DNA from: G965220305 sp965220305
Lineage (GTDB): Bacteria > Chloroflexota > Dehalococcoidia > Lucifugimonadales > UBA3495
Assembly (NCBI GenBank): GCA_965220305.1
Contig: OZ244817.1
Span: 3,038,001-3,102,000 of the forward strand
Length of the DNA: 64,000 nucleotides
Direction: 5' to 3'
Below the pieces are notes generated by a model that ran no database searches, had not been told where the DNA came from, and worked only from the letters and a program-made list of their open reading frames with translations. Every line of letters begins with the position of its first letter. Within the stretch, counting starts at the first letter, position 1. The translations under genes and the position numbers were made by a program. Of this stretch, positions 40,280 through 47,891 are shown in pieces.

Positions 40280-41341
40280 GTGACGCCAGCCTCGGCACAG
40301 TCCATCCAAGAATTGACCGAAAGAGCCATCAGCGAGTTGGCTGGCTTGGACACCCAGGAGGGTCTGGAGCAATGGCGCGTCGCCTACCTGGGGCGTCGCG
40401 GCGGCCTGACCACCATCCTGCGGGGGTTGGCCCAACTGGACCTGGAGCAACGCCGCCAACTGGGAGCCCTGGGGAACCAGGCTAAGAACACGCTGGAAGA
40501 GCGGTTGTCCCAGCGCACCCAGGAGATTAACCGGCTTCTCCTGGCCCGGATCGCCGCCGAGGAGCGCATCGACGTGACCCTGCCGGGGCGTCCGGCCATT
40601 ACCGGCGGCCTGCACCCCACCACCCAGGTGCTGCGGGAAATCTGCAACGCCTTCGTTGGCATGGGTTTCAGCATCGTTGAAGGGCCGGAGGTGGAGTGGG
40701 ACCACTACAATTTTGAAATGCTGAACATCCCCAGGGGCCACCCGGCCCGGGACATGTGGAACACATTATGGGTGGACTACCGGGACGAGCAGGGCCAGCA
40801 ACCCATGTTGCTTCGCACCCATACTTCGCCCATGCAGGCCCGGGTAATGGAGGGCACCGACCCGCCGGTGCGGGTGATTGTTCCCGGCAAGTGCTATCGC
40901 TACGAGGCTACCGACGCTACCCACGAGTGGCACTTCTACCAGGTCGAAGGTTTGGCGGTTGACCAGGGAATCACCTTCGCCGACCTGAAAGGCACCCTTT
41001 ACGAGTTCGCCCGCCGCCTTTTCGGAGAGGAACGCCGGGTCAGGTTCCGGTGCGATTACTTCCCCTTCGTTGAGCCCGGAGTGGATATGTCCATTGACTG
41101 TTTCGCCTGTGATGGCCACGGCGAGGGTTGCCGTATCTGCCGGGATAGCGGCTGGATTGAAATTATGGGCGCCGGCATGGTGCATCCCCACGTTCTGGCC
41201 GGCGTTGGCTACGACACGGAAAAGTACACCGGGTTTGCCTTCGGTCTCGGGCCGGAGCGCATCGCCATGCTCAAGTACGGCATTGACGACATCCGCCACT
41301 TTTATACCAACGACCTGCGGTTCCTGAGACAGTTCGGCTAG
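40280..41341 (+). CDS. pheS: phenylalanyl-tRNA synthetase alpha subunit
   Basis: 353 residues from GTG 40280. The frame is open upstream to a TTG at 40196, but that codon is part of the promoter -35 box, so the start must be downstream. Class II aaRS motifs: the N-terminal coiled coil ('ELTERAISELAGLDTQEGLEQWRVAYLGRRGGLTTIL'), 'HPTTQVLREICNAFVGMGFSIVEGPEVE', motif 2 'VIVPGKCYRYEATDATHEWHFYQVEGL', 'RFRCDYFPFVEPGVDMSIDCFACDGHGEGCRICRDSGWIEIMGAGMVHP' and motif 3 'FAFGLGPERIAMLKYGIDDIR'. The alpha subunit activates Phe and forms an alpha2-beta2 complex with PheT, encoded next. The Cys-rich loop (CFACDGHGEGCRIC) is like the zinc-binding insert of some bacterial PheS. Confidence 0.96.
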   Translation: MTPASAQSIQELTERAISELAGLDTQEGLEQWRVAYLGRRGGLTTILRGLAQLDLEQRRQLGALGNQAKNTLEERLSQRTQEINRLLLARIAAEERIDVTLPGRPAITGGLHPTTQVLREICNAFVGMGFSIVEGPEVEWDHYNFEMLNIPRGHPARDMWNTLWVDYRDEQGQQPMLLRTHTSPMQARVMEGTDPPVRVIVPGKCYRYEATDATHEWHFYQVEGLAVDQGITFADLKGTLYEFARRLFGEERRVRFRCDYFPFVEPGVDMSIDCFACDGHGEGCRICRDSGWIEIMGAGMVHPHVLAGVGYDTEKYTGFAFGLGPERIAMLKYGIDDIRHFYTNDLRFLRQFG

Positions 41342-41400
41342 CGATACCAACGTCCGGGCAACACCGTACTCACCCCCAACCCCAGCTTGGAAGCGACTGC

Positions 41401-43803
41401 ATGAAAGTCCCTCTGTCATGGCTAAGAGAATACGTTGAAGTGGACCTGCCGGCCCAGGAGTTGGCCCACCGCCTGACCATGGCCGGTGTTGAGGTGGGGG
41501 ATGTCATCGAGTTGGGCGGCTGGAACGACTGCTTCGTTGGAGAAGTGTTGGAGGTGGGGCCCCACCCCAACGCCGACCGGCTCAGCCTGTGCCGAGTGAC
41601 CACCGGCGCAGAGGAGATGGAGGTCGTATGCGGCGCTCCCAACGTGGCCGCCCGTCAGAAGATTTGCTTCGCCAAAGTGGGGGCCAACCTTTATAACACC
41701 CACACGGAAAAACACGAACCGCTGCGGGCCGCCCGTATCCGGGGAGTGGTCTCCGAGGGCATGATTTGTTCCGAGTTGGAGCTGGGACTGGGCGAGGGTC
41801 ACGAGGGCATCGTGGTTTTGCCCGAGGACGCTCCCCTGGGTATGCCCCTGGACCAATATATGGGTGACACCGTGCTGGACCTGGAACTCACCCCCAACCG
41901 CCTGGACTGCCTCTCCGTCTTGGGTGTCGCCCACGAGGTGGCCGCCCTCACTGGGAAAACGGTCCGCGAGCCGGAGGTCAGCTATTCGGAGGAAGGCCCT
42001 CCGGTGGAGCAGCAGGCTTCCGTATCCATTGCCGAGCCGGAACTGTGCCATCGCTACACCGCCACGGTCATCAGGGGCCTGACCATCGGCCCCTCGCCCC
42101 AGTGGTTGCAGGACCGCCTGACCCGGGCCGGACTGCGTCCCATCAGCAACGTGGTGGACGTGACCAACTACGTGATGCTGGAGTTCAACCAGCCCCTGCA
42201 CGCCTTTGACTTGGACAAGGTGAAAGACCGCACCATCATCGTGCGTCGGGCCCGGCCCGGGGAAACTTTGGAGACCCTAGATGGCGTGGAACGCAACCTC
42301 AATCCCGAGGTGCTGGTAATTGCCGACTCCCAGGACCCGGTGGGCATGGGCGGTGTCATCGGCGGGGCCAACAGCGAAATCGGGCCGGAGACCACGGACA
42401 TGCTGTTGGAGTCGGCCACCTTCAACGGCTACAACAACCGGCAGACCGCCGAGACCTTCCGACTGCGTACCGAGGCCACCCTGCGATTCGAGAAGGGGCT
42501 GCGTCCTGAACTGGCTCCCATCGCCCTGCGCCGGGCTACCCAGCTAATCCAACAGGTCGCCGGGGGAGCCGTGGCCCCGGGGATTATCGACATCTATCCC
42601 GGGGCTGAAGAACCCAAGCCTGCGGTCTCGCTAACCCTCCAGCGGCTCAAGGCGGTGCTGGGCATGGACCTGGATATGGACCAGGTGGAGCAGGTCCTGG
42701 GTTCCCTGGGGTTTCAGACCCGGCGCACCGACCCCAGCAGCCTCTCCGTTGATGTCCCCTACTGGCGCAACGACATCAACATCGAGGAAGACCTGATTGA
42801 AGAAGTGGTGCGTATCGTCGGCTACGATAGTGTGCCGACAACCATGCTATCCACGCCCATTCCCTATCACCAGCCATCGGCCATGTTGGAACTGCGGGAA
42901 CGGGTAAAAGACGCCCTGGCAACGGTGGGGATGCAGGAGATTATCAGCTACCCCCTGGTTGACCTGGAAGACCTGGAGAAGGCGGACCAGTTGGACCAGG
43001 GCAACCCCCCCTTGCGGATTGCCAACCCCATGAGCGCCAGCCAGCAGTACCTTCGCACCACCCTGCGGGCCAGCGTGCTGGCAACCCTGGCCTACAACCA
43101 GGGGCATAGCCAGGGTCCCTTCCGCTTCTTCGAGACTGGCAAGGTCTTTCTGCCCCGCCCGGGCCAGTTGCCCGAGGAGCGCCAGGTGGCCGCGGGAGCC
43201 CTTTCCGGGTTGCGGAGCGAGCCGTCTTGGTTGGCGGAAAGCGAATTTCTGGACTTCTTCGACGCCAAGGGCATGATGACCGGGGCGCTGCGTCGCCTGG
43301 GAATCGACCCCATGTACGAGCCGGCGGAAGACCCTTCGCTGCATCCTGGCAAGACTGCCCGTATTCTCGGCCAGAGCGCCCCGTTGGGCATTATTGGAGA
43401 ATTGAACCCGGCGGTGCGGGACCGGTTTGACCTTCACTCCCAGCCGGTGGTGCTCTTCGAGCTGGATTTGGACCAGATTTTAGCCCTCCAGTCCCAGAGC
43501 CGGGACAACTTCCGGCCCTTGGCCCGGTTCCCCGTGGCCATTCGGGACCTGGCCCTGGTGGTCTCCGCTGAAATACCCGCCGGCCGGGTGCTGGACATTA
43601 TCCGAGGACATCGGTTGGTGGAAAGGGCGGATTTGTTCGATGTCTATATCGGCGAGAACATCCCCGACGGCGCCAAATCTCTGGCCTTCCACGTCTATTT
43701 CCAGTCTCACGAACGCACCCTCACCGCCGAGGAGGTAAACCGTTCCCTGGAAGGGCTGCTGCGCAACCTGGAGCGGCAGGTGGGGGCGTCCCTGCGAAGC
43801 TGA
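41401..43803 (+). CDS. pheT: phenylalanyl-tRNA synthetase beta subunit
   Basis: 800 residues, full length. N-terminal tRNA-binding OB domain ('EVGPHPNADRLSLCRVTTGAEEMEVVCGAPNVAARQKICFAKVGANL'), B3/B4 editing domain ('ELTPNRLDCLSVLGVAHEVAALTG' and 'RPISNVVDVTNYVMLEFNQPLHAFD'), B5 domain near 400-480 ('SLTLQRLKAVLGMDLD'), catalytic-like core ('LRERVKDALATVGMQEIISYPLV'), and a C-terminal anticodon-binding ferredoxin-like domain with 'FPVAIRDLALVVSAEIPAGRVLDIIRG'. It lies 59 bases after pheS. The Thr-rich B3/B4 pocket suggests normal Tyr-editing. The next genes are unrelated to translation. Confidence 0.97.
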   Translation: MKVPLSWLREYVEVDLPAQELAHRLTMAGVEVGDVIELGGWNDCFVGEVLEVGPHPNADRLSLCRVTTGAEEMEVVCGAPNVAARQKICFAKVGANLYNTHTEKHEPLRAARIRGVVSEGMICSELELGLGEGHEGIVVLPEDAPLGMPLDQYMGDTVLDLELTPNRLDCLSVLGVAHEVAALTGKTVREPEVSYSEEGPPVEQQASVSIAEPELCHRYTATVIRGLTIGPSPQWLQDRLTRAGLRPISNVVDVTNYVMLEFNQPLHAFDLDKVKDRTIIVRRARPGETLETLDGVERNLNPEVLVIADSQDPVGMGGVIGGANSEIGPETTDMLLESATFNGYNNRQTAETFRLRTEATLRFEKGLRPELAPIALRRATQLIQQVAGGAVAPGIIDIYPGAEEPKPAVSLTLQRLKAVLGMDLDMDQVEQVLGSLGFQTRRTDPSSLSVDVPYWRNDINIEEDLIEEVVRIVGYDSVPTTMLSTPIPYHQPSAMLELRERVKDALATVGMQEIISYPLVDLEDLEKADQLDQGNPPLRIANPMSASQQYLRTTLRASVLATLAYNQGHSQGPFRFFETGKVFLPRPGQLPEERQVAAGALSGLRSEPSWLAESEFLDFFDAKGMMTGALRRLGIDPMYEPAEDPSLHPGKTARILGQSAPLGIIGELNPAVRDRFDLHSQPVVLFELDLDQILALQSQSRDNFRPLARFPVAIRDLALVVSAEIPAGRVLDIIRGHRLVERADLFDVYIGENIPDGAKSLAFHVYFQSHERTLTAEEVNRSLEGLLRNLERQVGASLRS

Positions 43804-43826
43804 AGCCTGTAAAGGGAGGCTGCTCC

Positions 43827-44021
43827 ATGACTTCCGATGACAGAATATCCCGCCTGGAAGGCATAACCGAGGAGATTCGTAACCGACTGGGCAGTATGGA
43901 CTCTCGTACGAACAGCATCGACGGCCGCCTCAACACTTTGTTGGTAGTTATGGTAGCCATGTGGGTCACAACCATGTTGGCCGTAATTTCCACCCTGGTC
44001 GCAATCTTGATGCGGACCTGA
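43827..44021 (+). CDS. small membrane protein, first tandem copy
   Basis: 64 residues from ATG 43827 (aagggagg upstream). An N-terminal amphipathic/coiled-coil stretch 'DDRISRLEGITEEIRNRLGSMDSRTNSIDGRLNTL' is followed by one transmembrane helix 'LVVMVAMWVTTMLAVISTLVAIL' and an Arg-Thr tail. It resembles small tail-anchored-type bacterial proteins with a membrane end and a cytoplasmic coil. It is 23 bases after pheT and is paralogous to the next gene. Function unknown. Confidence 0.7.
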   Translation: MTSDDRISRLEGITEEIRNRLGSMDSRTNSIDGRLNTLLVVMVAMWVTTMLAVISTLVAILMRT

Positions 44022-44045
44022 GTGACTCAGCAAGGGAGGCTACAA

Positions 44046-44219
44046 TTGACCTCAGACGAAAGAATTTCCCGGTTGGAAGGTATCACCGAGGAAATTCGCA
44101 ACCGATTGAACAGCCTTGATTCTCGGCTCAATACGTTGACCGTGGTCCTGGTAGCCATGTGGGGTACAACCATGCTGGCCGTCATATCCACCCTGGTGGC
44201 CATCTTGATGCGGACCTGA
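44046..44219 (+). CDS. small membrane protein, second tandem copy
   Basis: 57 residues from TTG 44046, chosen because aagggagg (44034-44040 region) precedes it exactly as it precedes the ATG of the first copy; the frame also opens eight codons earlier at GTG 44022. The sequence 'TSDERISRLEGITEEIRNRL' is almost identical to the first copy, the middle is shortened by seven residues, and the membrane helix 'VVLVAMWGTTMLAVISTLVAIL' is conserved. The pair is a clear local duplication that has been kept, so both are likely functional and may form a heteromer. It ends 44 bases before moeA. Confidence 0.7.
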   Translation: MTSDERISRLEGITEEIRNRLNSLDSRLNTLTVVLVAMWGTTMLAVISTLVAILMRT

Positions 44220-44263
44220 ACAACTCCATCGGGTAGCTCCCAACTCTAAACTAAGGACGTAGC

Positions 44264-45646
44264 ATGTCAACTCAAGCAGAACGGCACGGTCACCACGCTG
44301 ACCACGGCCAGCATCCTCACCGCGCCCATCAGGACCATGAGGCCGCCCACGTTCACGGCCACAGCCACGTGGACGAAGCTATGCTCAACGTGGAAGAAGC
44401 CTTCGAGCGTATCATGGCCTGTTTCGCTCCCCTGGGTACAGAAGAGAAACCGCTGATGGACTGCCTCGGCCAGGTCCTGGCCGCCGACGTAACCTCCCCC
44501 CTGGATCTGCCTCCCCTGGCCAACTCGGGGATGGACGGGTACGCGCTGCGGCGCGAAGACATCGCCGGAGCCTCGGCCCAGGAGCCCCGCAACCTGAAGG
44601 TCATTGGGCTGGTGGCGGCGGGACAGGTATCCGACCAGACCGTCGTCCCGGGCACTGCCATCCGCATAATGACCGGCGCGCCCGTTCCCGACGGCGCCGA
44701 TACGGTGGTCCCCTTTGAAGAGACCGACGAATTGGAACGCCGCGCCTCGGGCAAGGAACTGAACGAAATTGCCATCAGGTTCGACATGCCCTTCGGGGCC
44801 AATGTGCGGCCCTCGGGAGAAGATGTCCGCCGAGGCGAGTTGGTGCTGCCCGCCGGGACGGTCATACGGCCCTCCGAGGTGGGGGTAATGGCCTCCCTGG
44901 GACTGGCGCGGGCCCAGGTCATTCGCCGCCCGGTGGTGTCCATCCTGTCCACCGGCGACGAGTTGTTGGCTGTGGGGCAACCCCTGGAGCCGGGTAAAAT
45001 CTACGACAGCAACAGCTCCAGCATCGCCGCCTCCATAATTGCCGCCGGGGGCATACCCCGCACCCTGGGAATCGCCCGGGACACCCTGGAAGACATGCAC
45101 CGGCAGTTGGAGGCGGTGGCCGGTTCCGACTTGCTGGTCACATCGGCGGGAGTCTCCAAGGGAGACTACGACATGGTGAAGGACGTGCTGACCCAGCGAG
45201 GGGACATTAACTTCTGGTCGGTGAGGATGCGACCGGCCAAACCCCTGGCCTTTGGCATACTGCGGGGTGGCGACGACGCGGCCCCAATCCCCCTGCTGGG
45301 CCTTCCGGGAAACCCGGTTAGCGCGATGGTCGCCTTCGAGATGTTCGGTCGGCCCGCCATTCGCACCATGCTGGGACGAGACCGGCTGGCCCGGCCCATG
45401 GTGGAAGGAGTGCTCACCGGCCCCATCTACAATACCGATGGTCGAAGAGTGTACGCCAGGGTGGAAGTGGAAAACCGCGACGGGACCTATTATGCCAACC
45501 CCGCCGGGCCCCAGGGTTCAAACATTCTCACTTCCATGTCGCGGGCCAATGGACTGGCAATATGCCCCTTTGATCTCCCCGTTAAAGAGGCTGGAGAGAA
45601 GGTCAATATCATCATGCTGGACTGGAACGAAGAGGTGGAGCTATGA
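44264..45646 (+). CDS. moeA: molybdopterin molybdotransferase with His-rich N-terminus
   Basis: 460 residues. MoeA inserts molybdate into adenylylated molybdopterin to make Moco. Seen are 'MLNVEEAFERIMACFAPLGTEEKPLMDCLGQVLAADV', 'LPPLANSGMDGYALR', 'GTAIRIMTGAPVPDGADTVVPFEET', the MoCF-like domain 'VSILSTGDELL' and 'YDSNSSSIAASIIAAGG', the 'DLLVTSAGVSKGDYD' motif, 'ALFGLPGNP'-type 'PLLGLPGNPVSAMVAFEMF', and the C-terminal domain IV. The first 35 residues contain twelve histidines (HGHHADHGQHPHRAHQDHEAAHVHGHSH in pieces), an extension not needed for the core enzyme and probably metal-binding. A role in molybdate or zinc handling is inference. The start codon is supported by aaggacg. Confidence 0.93.
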   Translation: MSTQAERHGHHADHGQHPHRAHQDHEAAHVHGHSHVDEAMLNVEEAFERIMACFAPLGTEEKPLMDCLGQVLAADVTSPLDLPPLANSGMDGYALRREDIAGASAQEPRNLKVIGLVAAGQVSDQTVVPGTAIRIMTGAPVPDGADTVVPFEETDELERRASGKELNEIAIRFDMPFGANVRPSGEDVRRGELVLPAGTVIRPSEVGVMASLGLARAQVIRRPVVSILSTGDELLAVGQPLEPGKIYDSNSSSIAASIIAAGGIPRTLGIARDTLEDMHRQLEAVAGSDLLVTSAGVSKGDYDMVKDVLTQRGDINFWSVRMRPAKPLAFGILRGGDDAAPIPLLGLPGNPVSAMVAFEMFGRPAIRTMLGRDRLARPMVEGVLTGPIYNTDGRRVYARVEVENRDGTYYANPAGPQGSNILTSMSRANGLAICPFDLPVKEAGEKVNIIMLDWNEEVEL

Positions 45647-46074
45647 CCACACCGGATACCACCAGGCAACTAGAAGACGGTGAGTCGATTCTCTACCGCA
45701 TCAGCTTTCAACGCTTGGACGAACTGAGCCGGTCCCCCATTGCCGTTTTGGCGGCCCGGCGGGGTCCCTCGTGTCCCTCTCTGCTCAAGCCGGACCACGA
45801 GTTGGACGACCCCCAGGAGTTGGTGGAAGAAATTGCCGAGTATTGCTCGCCGGAGCAGGGATTCATCCGCTCCGATATGCCCATCCAGGAGATTGTGTTC
45901 CGGGTGCTGCTGACCCGGGGCAACCAGGGAATGTCATTGGGCGACCTGCACTATGAGCTGACCGAGAATTGGTCGACGCCAATACGGCCCATAAATTTCA
46001 CGGTAGAAGGTCTGCGTCGCATCCTGGATAACGATACCTACTACGGTTTTGACCACGATGATGAAGAGGACTAG
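45643..46074 (+). CDS. unknown protein translationally coupled to moeA
   Basis: 143 residues. The ATG overlaps the moeA stop codon (ATGA), so translation is coupled. No family recognised. It is acidic, mostly helical, and opens with 'DGESILYRISFQRLDELSRSPIAVLAARRGPSCPSLLKPDHELDDPQELVEEIAEYCSPE'; the later part, 'VFRVLLTRGNQGMSLGDLHYELTENW... FTVEGLRRILDNDTYYGFD', resembles a winged-helix-like or adaptor domain. No signal peptide or membrane span. The tight coupling points to a role with MoeA or in the regulation of Moco synthesis, which is inference only. Confidence 0.7.
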   Translation: MTTPDTTRQLEDGESILYRISFQRLDELSRSPIAVLAARRGPSCPSLLKPDHELDDPQELVEEIAEYCSPEQGFIRSDMPIQEIVFRVLLTRGNQGMSLGDLHYELTENWSTPIRPINFTVEGLRRILDNDTYYGFDHDDEED

Positions 46075-46292
46075 GGGAGATTTTCAAAGGCGTTGCGGGG
46101 GCTAGGCCCTGAGATGCGCGGGCGGCAGGCTTGGCGCGCCTACCTTGGGGGCCTTCAAAAAGTTGATCAGTCGCACGGAGGACCCCCCTGGGCCTGTCCC
46201 TGGTTAGACAAGCTCAAGGGGAGCGGGTTTATAAGAGGGTGTTTAAAAAGCTGACCGTCTATCTTACGACAGGCTCGGTACGGGACCCCCGT

Positions 46293-46367
46293 TGTCATTC
46301 TGAAGGAGCGCAGCGACTGAAGAATCTTAGATTCTTCGCCTCCACTACGTTTCGGCTCAGAATGACA
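46293..46367. repeat. 75-bp inverted-repeat element
   Basis: Perfect 11-bp ends tgtcattctga (46293-46303) and tcagaatgaca (46357-46367) enclose a core with the palindrome agaatcttagattct. This is the 'cattctga...gaagaatct' type of interspersed repeat seen in many bacterial genomes, non-coding and of unknown function. Confidence 0.75.
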
Positions 46368-46435
46368 TATCCTTTTTAGACATCCTCCAAGGACAACAAA
46401 CGCCCCGGCCATCTAACAAGCGCCGGGTCTTGGGT

Positions 46436-46472
46436 GGCAAAAATAAACGGGGGCGCTGCAATATGCGCCCCC
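46436..46472 (-). terminator. intrinsic terminator of infC-rpmI-rplT
   Basis: On the minus strand gggggcgc (46472-46465) pairs with gcgccccc (46456-46449) around an 8-base loop and is followed by GTTTATTTTTG. Strong stem plus T-run. Confidence 0.85.
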
Positions 46473-46500
46473 GCCGGTTTCCATTCTTCGGACTGGCGTT

Positions 46501-46860
46501 CTAGGCGGCCAACTGCTCCGCGGCCATCCCCACCAGTTTCTGGAAGGCCGCTTCGTCATGTACTGCCAAGTCGGCCAACATCTTCCGGTCCACTTCTACA
46601 CCCGCCAGTTTGATGCCGTGCATGAACTGGCTGTAAGTCATTCCAGACTGACGGCAGGCCGCCCCAATGCGGACAATCCACAGCCGGCGAAAGTCCTGTT
46701 TCCGTTCCCGGCGGTGCCGGTAGGAGTGACTCCAGGCGTGAAGCAGGGCTTCCTTGGCCCACTTGTAGTTGCGGTGCGAGGAGCCATGAAAGCCCCGGGC
46801 GGCCAGCAATACTTTCTTATGGCGACGGTGCTTGGTGACGCCGCGTTTTACTCTAGACAA
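46501..46860 (-). CDS. rplT: 50S ribosomal protein L20 (bL20)
   Basis: 119 residues: 'MSRVKRGVTKHRRHKKVLLAARGFHGSSHRNYKWAKEALLHA' and 'RERKQDFRRLWIVRIGAACRQSGMTYSQFMHGIKLAGVEVDRKMLADLA' are classic bL20. It binds 23S rRNA early in large-subunit assembly and, in many bacteria, represses its own operon by binding the mRNA leader of rpmI. Last gene of infC-rpmI-rplT; a 38-base gap separates it from rpmI. Confidence 0.98.
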   Translation of the reverse strand: MSRVKRGVTKHRRHKKVLLAARGFHGSSHRNYKWAKEALLHAWSHSYRHRRERKQDFRRLWIVRIGAACRQSGMTYSQFMHGIKLAGVEVDRKMLADLAVHDEAAFQKLVGMAAEQLAA

Positions 46861-46898
46861 GTTGGTTCTCCACGGGTTGGATTGGCGCGTTTATACGT

Positions 46899-47096
46899 TT
46901 AACTGTATGGGATCAGCTTGCGCAGCCGCTTGACGTCGGCCTCGGCGTAAGGAATCTTGTCGGCGAACTTGCGGGTCACCTTCTTGGGCTTCTTGCGGCG
47001 CAGGTGGCTGCTCATGCGTTTACGGCGCATGAGTTTGCCGGAGCCGGTAACGTGGATCCGCGCTCGGGCGCCTTTATGGGTCTTAAGCTTTGGCAT
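46899..47096 (-). CDS. rpmI: 50S ribosomal protein L35 (bL35)
   Basis: 65 residues, 'MPKLKTHKGARARIHVTGSGKLMRRKRMSSHLRRKK' and the C-terminal 'KIPYAEADVKRLRKLIPYS', the standard bL35. Its ATG lies 14 bases inside the 3' end of infC, so translation is coupled to IF-3 synthesis. Confidence 0.98.
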   Translation of the reverse strand: MPKLKTHKGARARIHVTGSGKLMRRKRMSSHLRRKKPKKVTRKFADKIPYAEADVKRLRKLIPYS

Positions 47097-47646
47097 CGGC
47101 TAGATCTTCCACCTTCTTTTCGGGCTTCTCTCCCCGTCCGGCAGCCGGAATGAGTATCATGGACAGGGCTCTGCCCTCCATCGACGGGGGTTTTTCCAGA
47201 CGTACTTCTTCCTTCATCTCGTCGGCCACCCGCTTCAACAGCGACAGGCCAGACTGTTGGTGGACCGCTTCTCGCCCGCGGAAACGCACCGTCAGCTTCA
47301 CCTTGGAGCCATCGTCAATGAATTCTTTCACTTTGCGCATCTTGGATTCGAGGTCGTGGCTGCCGATATTGGGGCGGAACCGTACTTCCCGCAACTCGGT
47401 GCTCTTCTGACCCTTTTTGGATTCTCGCTCTTTCTTGGAGTAGAGATAGCGCAGTTTTCCGTAGTCCAGCATCCGCACCACTGGGGGATCAGCGTTGGGA
47501 GCTACCTCCACAAGGTCTACATCATTTTGGCGGGCGTTTCTCAGGGCTTGGTCAGTTGCCATTACTCCAAGCTGCTCTCCATTTTCGCCAATGACTCTTA
47601 CTTGGGGAACTCGAATCTGCTCGTTTACTCTATACTGCCTAGCGAT
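47083..47646 (-). CDS. infC: translation initiation factor IF-3, apparently starting at AUC
   Basis: 188 codons if begun at ATC 47646. The first canonical start in frame is ATG 47562, which would remove 28 residues that are plainly conserved IF-3 N-terminus: 'ARQYRVNEQIRVPQVRVIGENGEQLGV' then 'MATDQALRNARQNDVDLVEVAPNADPPVVRMLDYGKLRY'. The frame is closed upstream by a TGA at 47700-47698, and no ATG, GTG, TTG or CTG lies between it and 47562. GGAGGT sits 6 bases before the ATC. IF-3 genes in other bacteria use AUU/AUC/AUA so that IF-3, which rejects such starts, represses its own synthesis. The C-terminal IF-3 domain is intact ('FRPNIGSHDLESKMRKVKEFIDDGSKVKLTVRFRGRE'). Confidence 0.93.
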   Translation of the reverse strand: MARQYRVNEQIRVPQVRVIGENGEQLGVMATDQALRNARQNDVDLVEVAPNADPPVVRMLDYGKLRYLYSKKERESKKGQKSTELREVRFRPNIGSHDLESKMRKVKEFIDDGSKVKLTVRFRGREAVHQQSGLSLLKRVADEMKEEVRLEKPPSMEGRALSMILIPAAGRGEKPEKKVEDLADAKA

Positions 47647-47699
47647 GCTCCTACCTCCGATAGAATTACCAATAAATTTTCGACCTGAAGGGCTGATTC

Positions 47700-47728
47700 A
47701 ATGTATCACACGGGTATGGACGCGTCAA
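47700..47728 (-). promoter_or_regulatory. sigma-70 promoter of infC-rpmI-rplT
   Basis: On the minus strand TTGACG (47728-47723), 17 bases, TACATT (47705-47700); predicted start near 47693, leader about 47 bases to the ATC. Confidence 0.65.
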
Positions 47729-47891
47729 TCAGCATTTTGGCCCGACTCGGGCCCTAATCCGGTGGGGGGAACACCCGGGCCGCTTATTCAACCGACCCCG
47801 GGACCGGCCTACAGCCCGCCCGCCCTCGGGCTATTCGGCAGCGCGAGGCCGCCGGCACCGACGACTTCACTACAGCCCTCCCTCCCTCGGG

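Larger units (their letters stand above)
46075..46500. other. convergent intergenic region with a repeat
   Basis: It contains an inverted-repeat element at 46293-46367 and the terminator of the rplT operon at 46436-46472. No gene is credible here. Confidence 0.55.

Noticed and set aside
47562..47646. ATG 47562 as the infC start
   Set aside because: It would delete 28 conserved residues, and no ribosome site precedes it.
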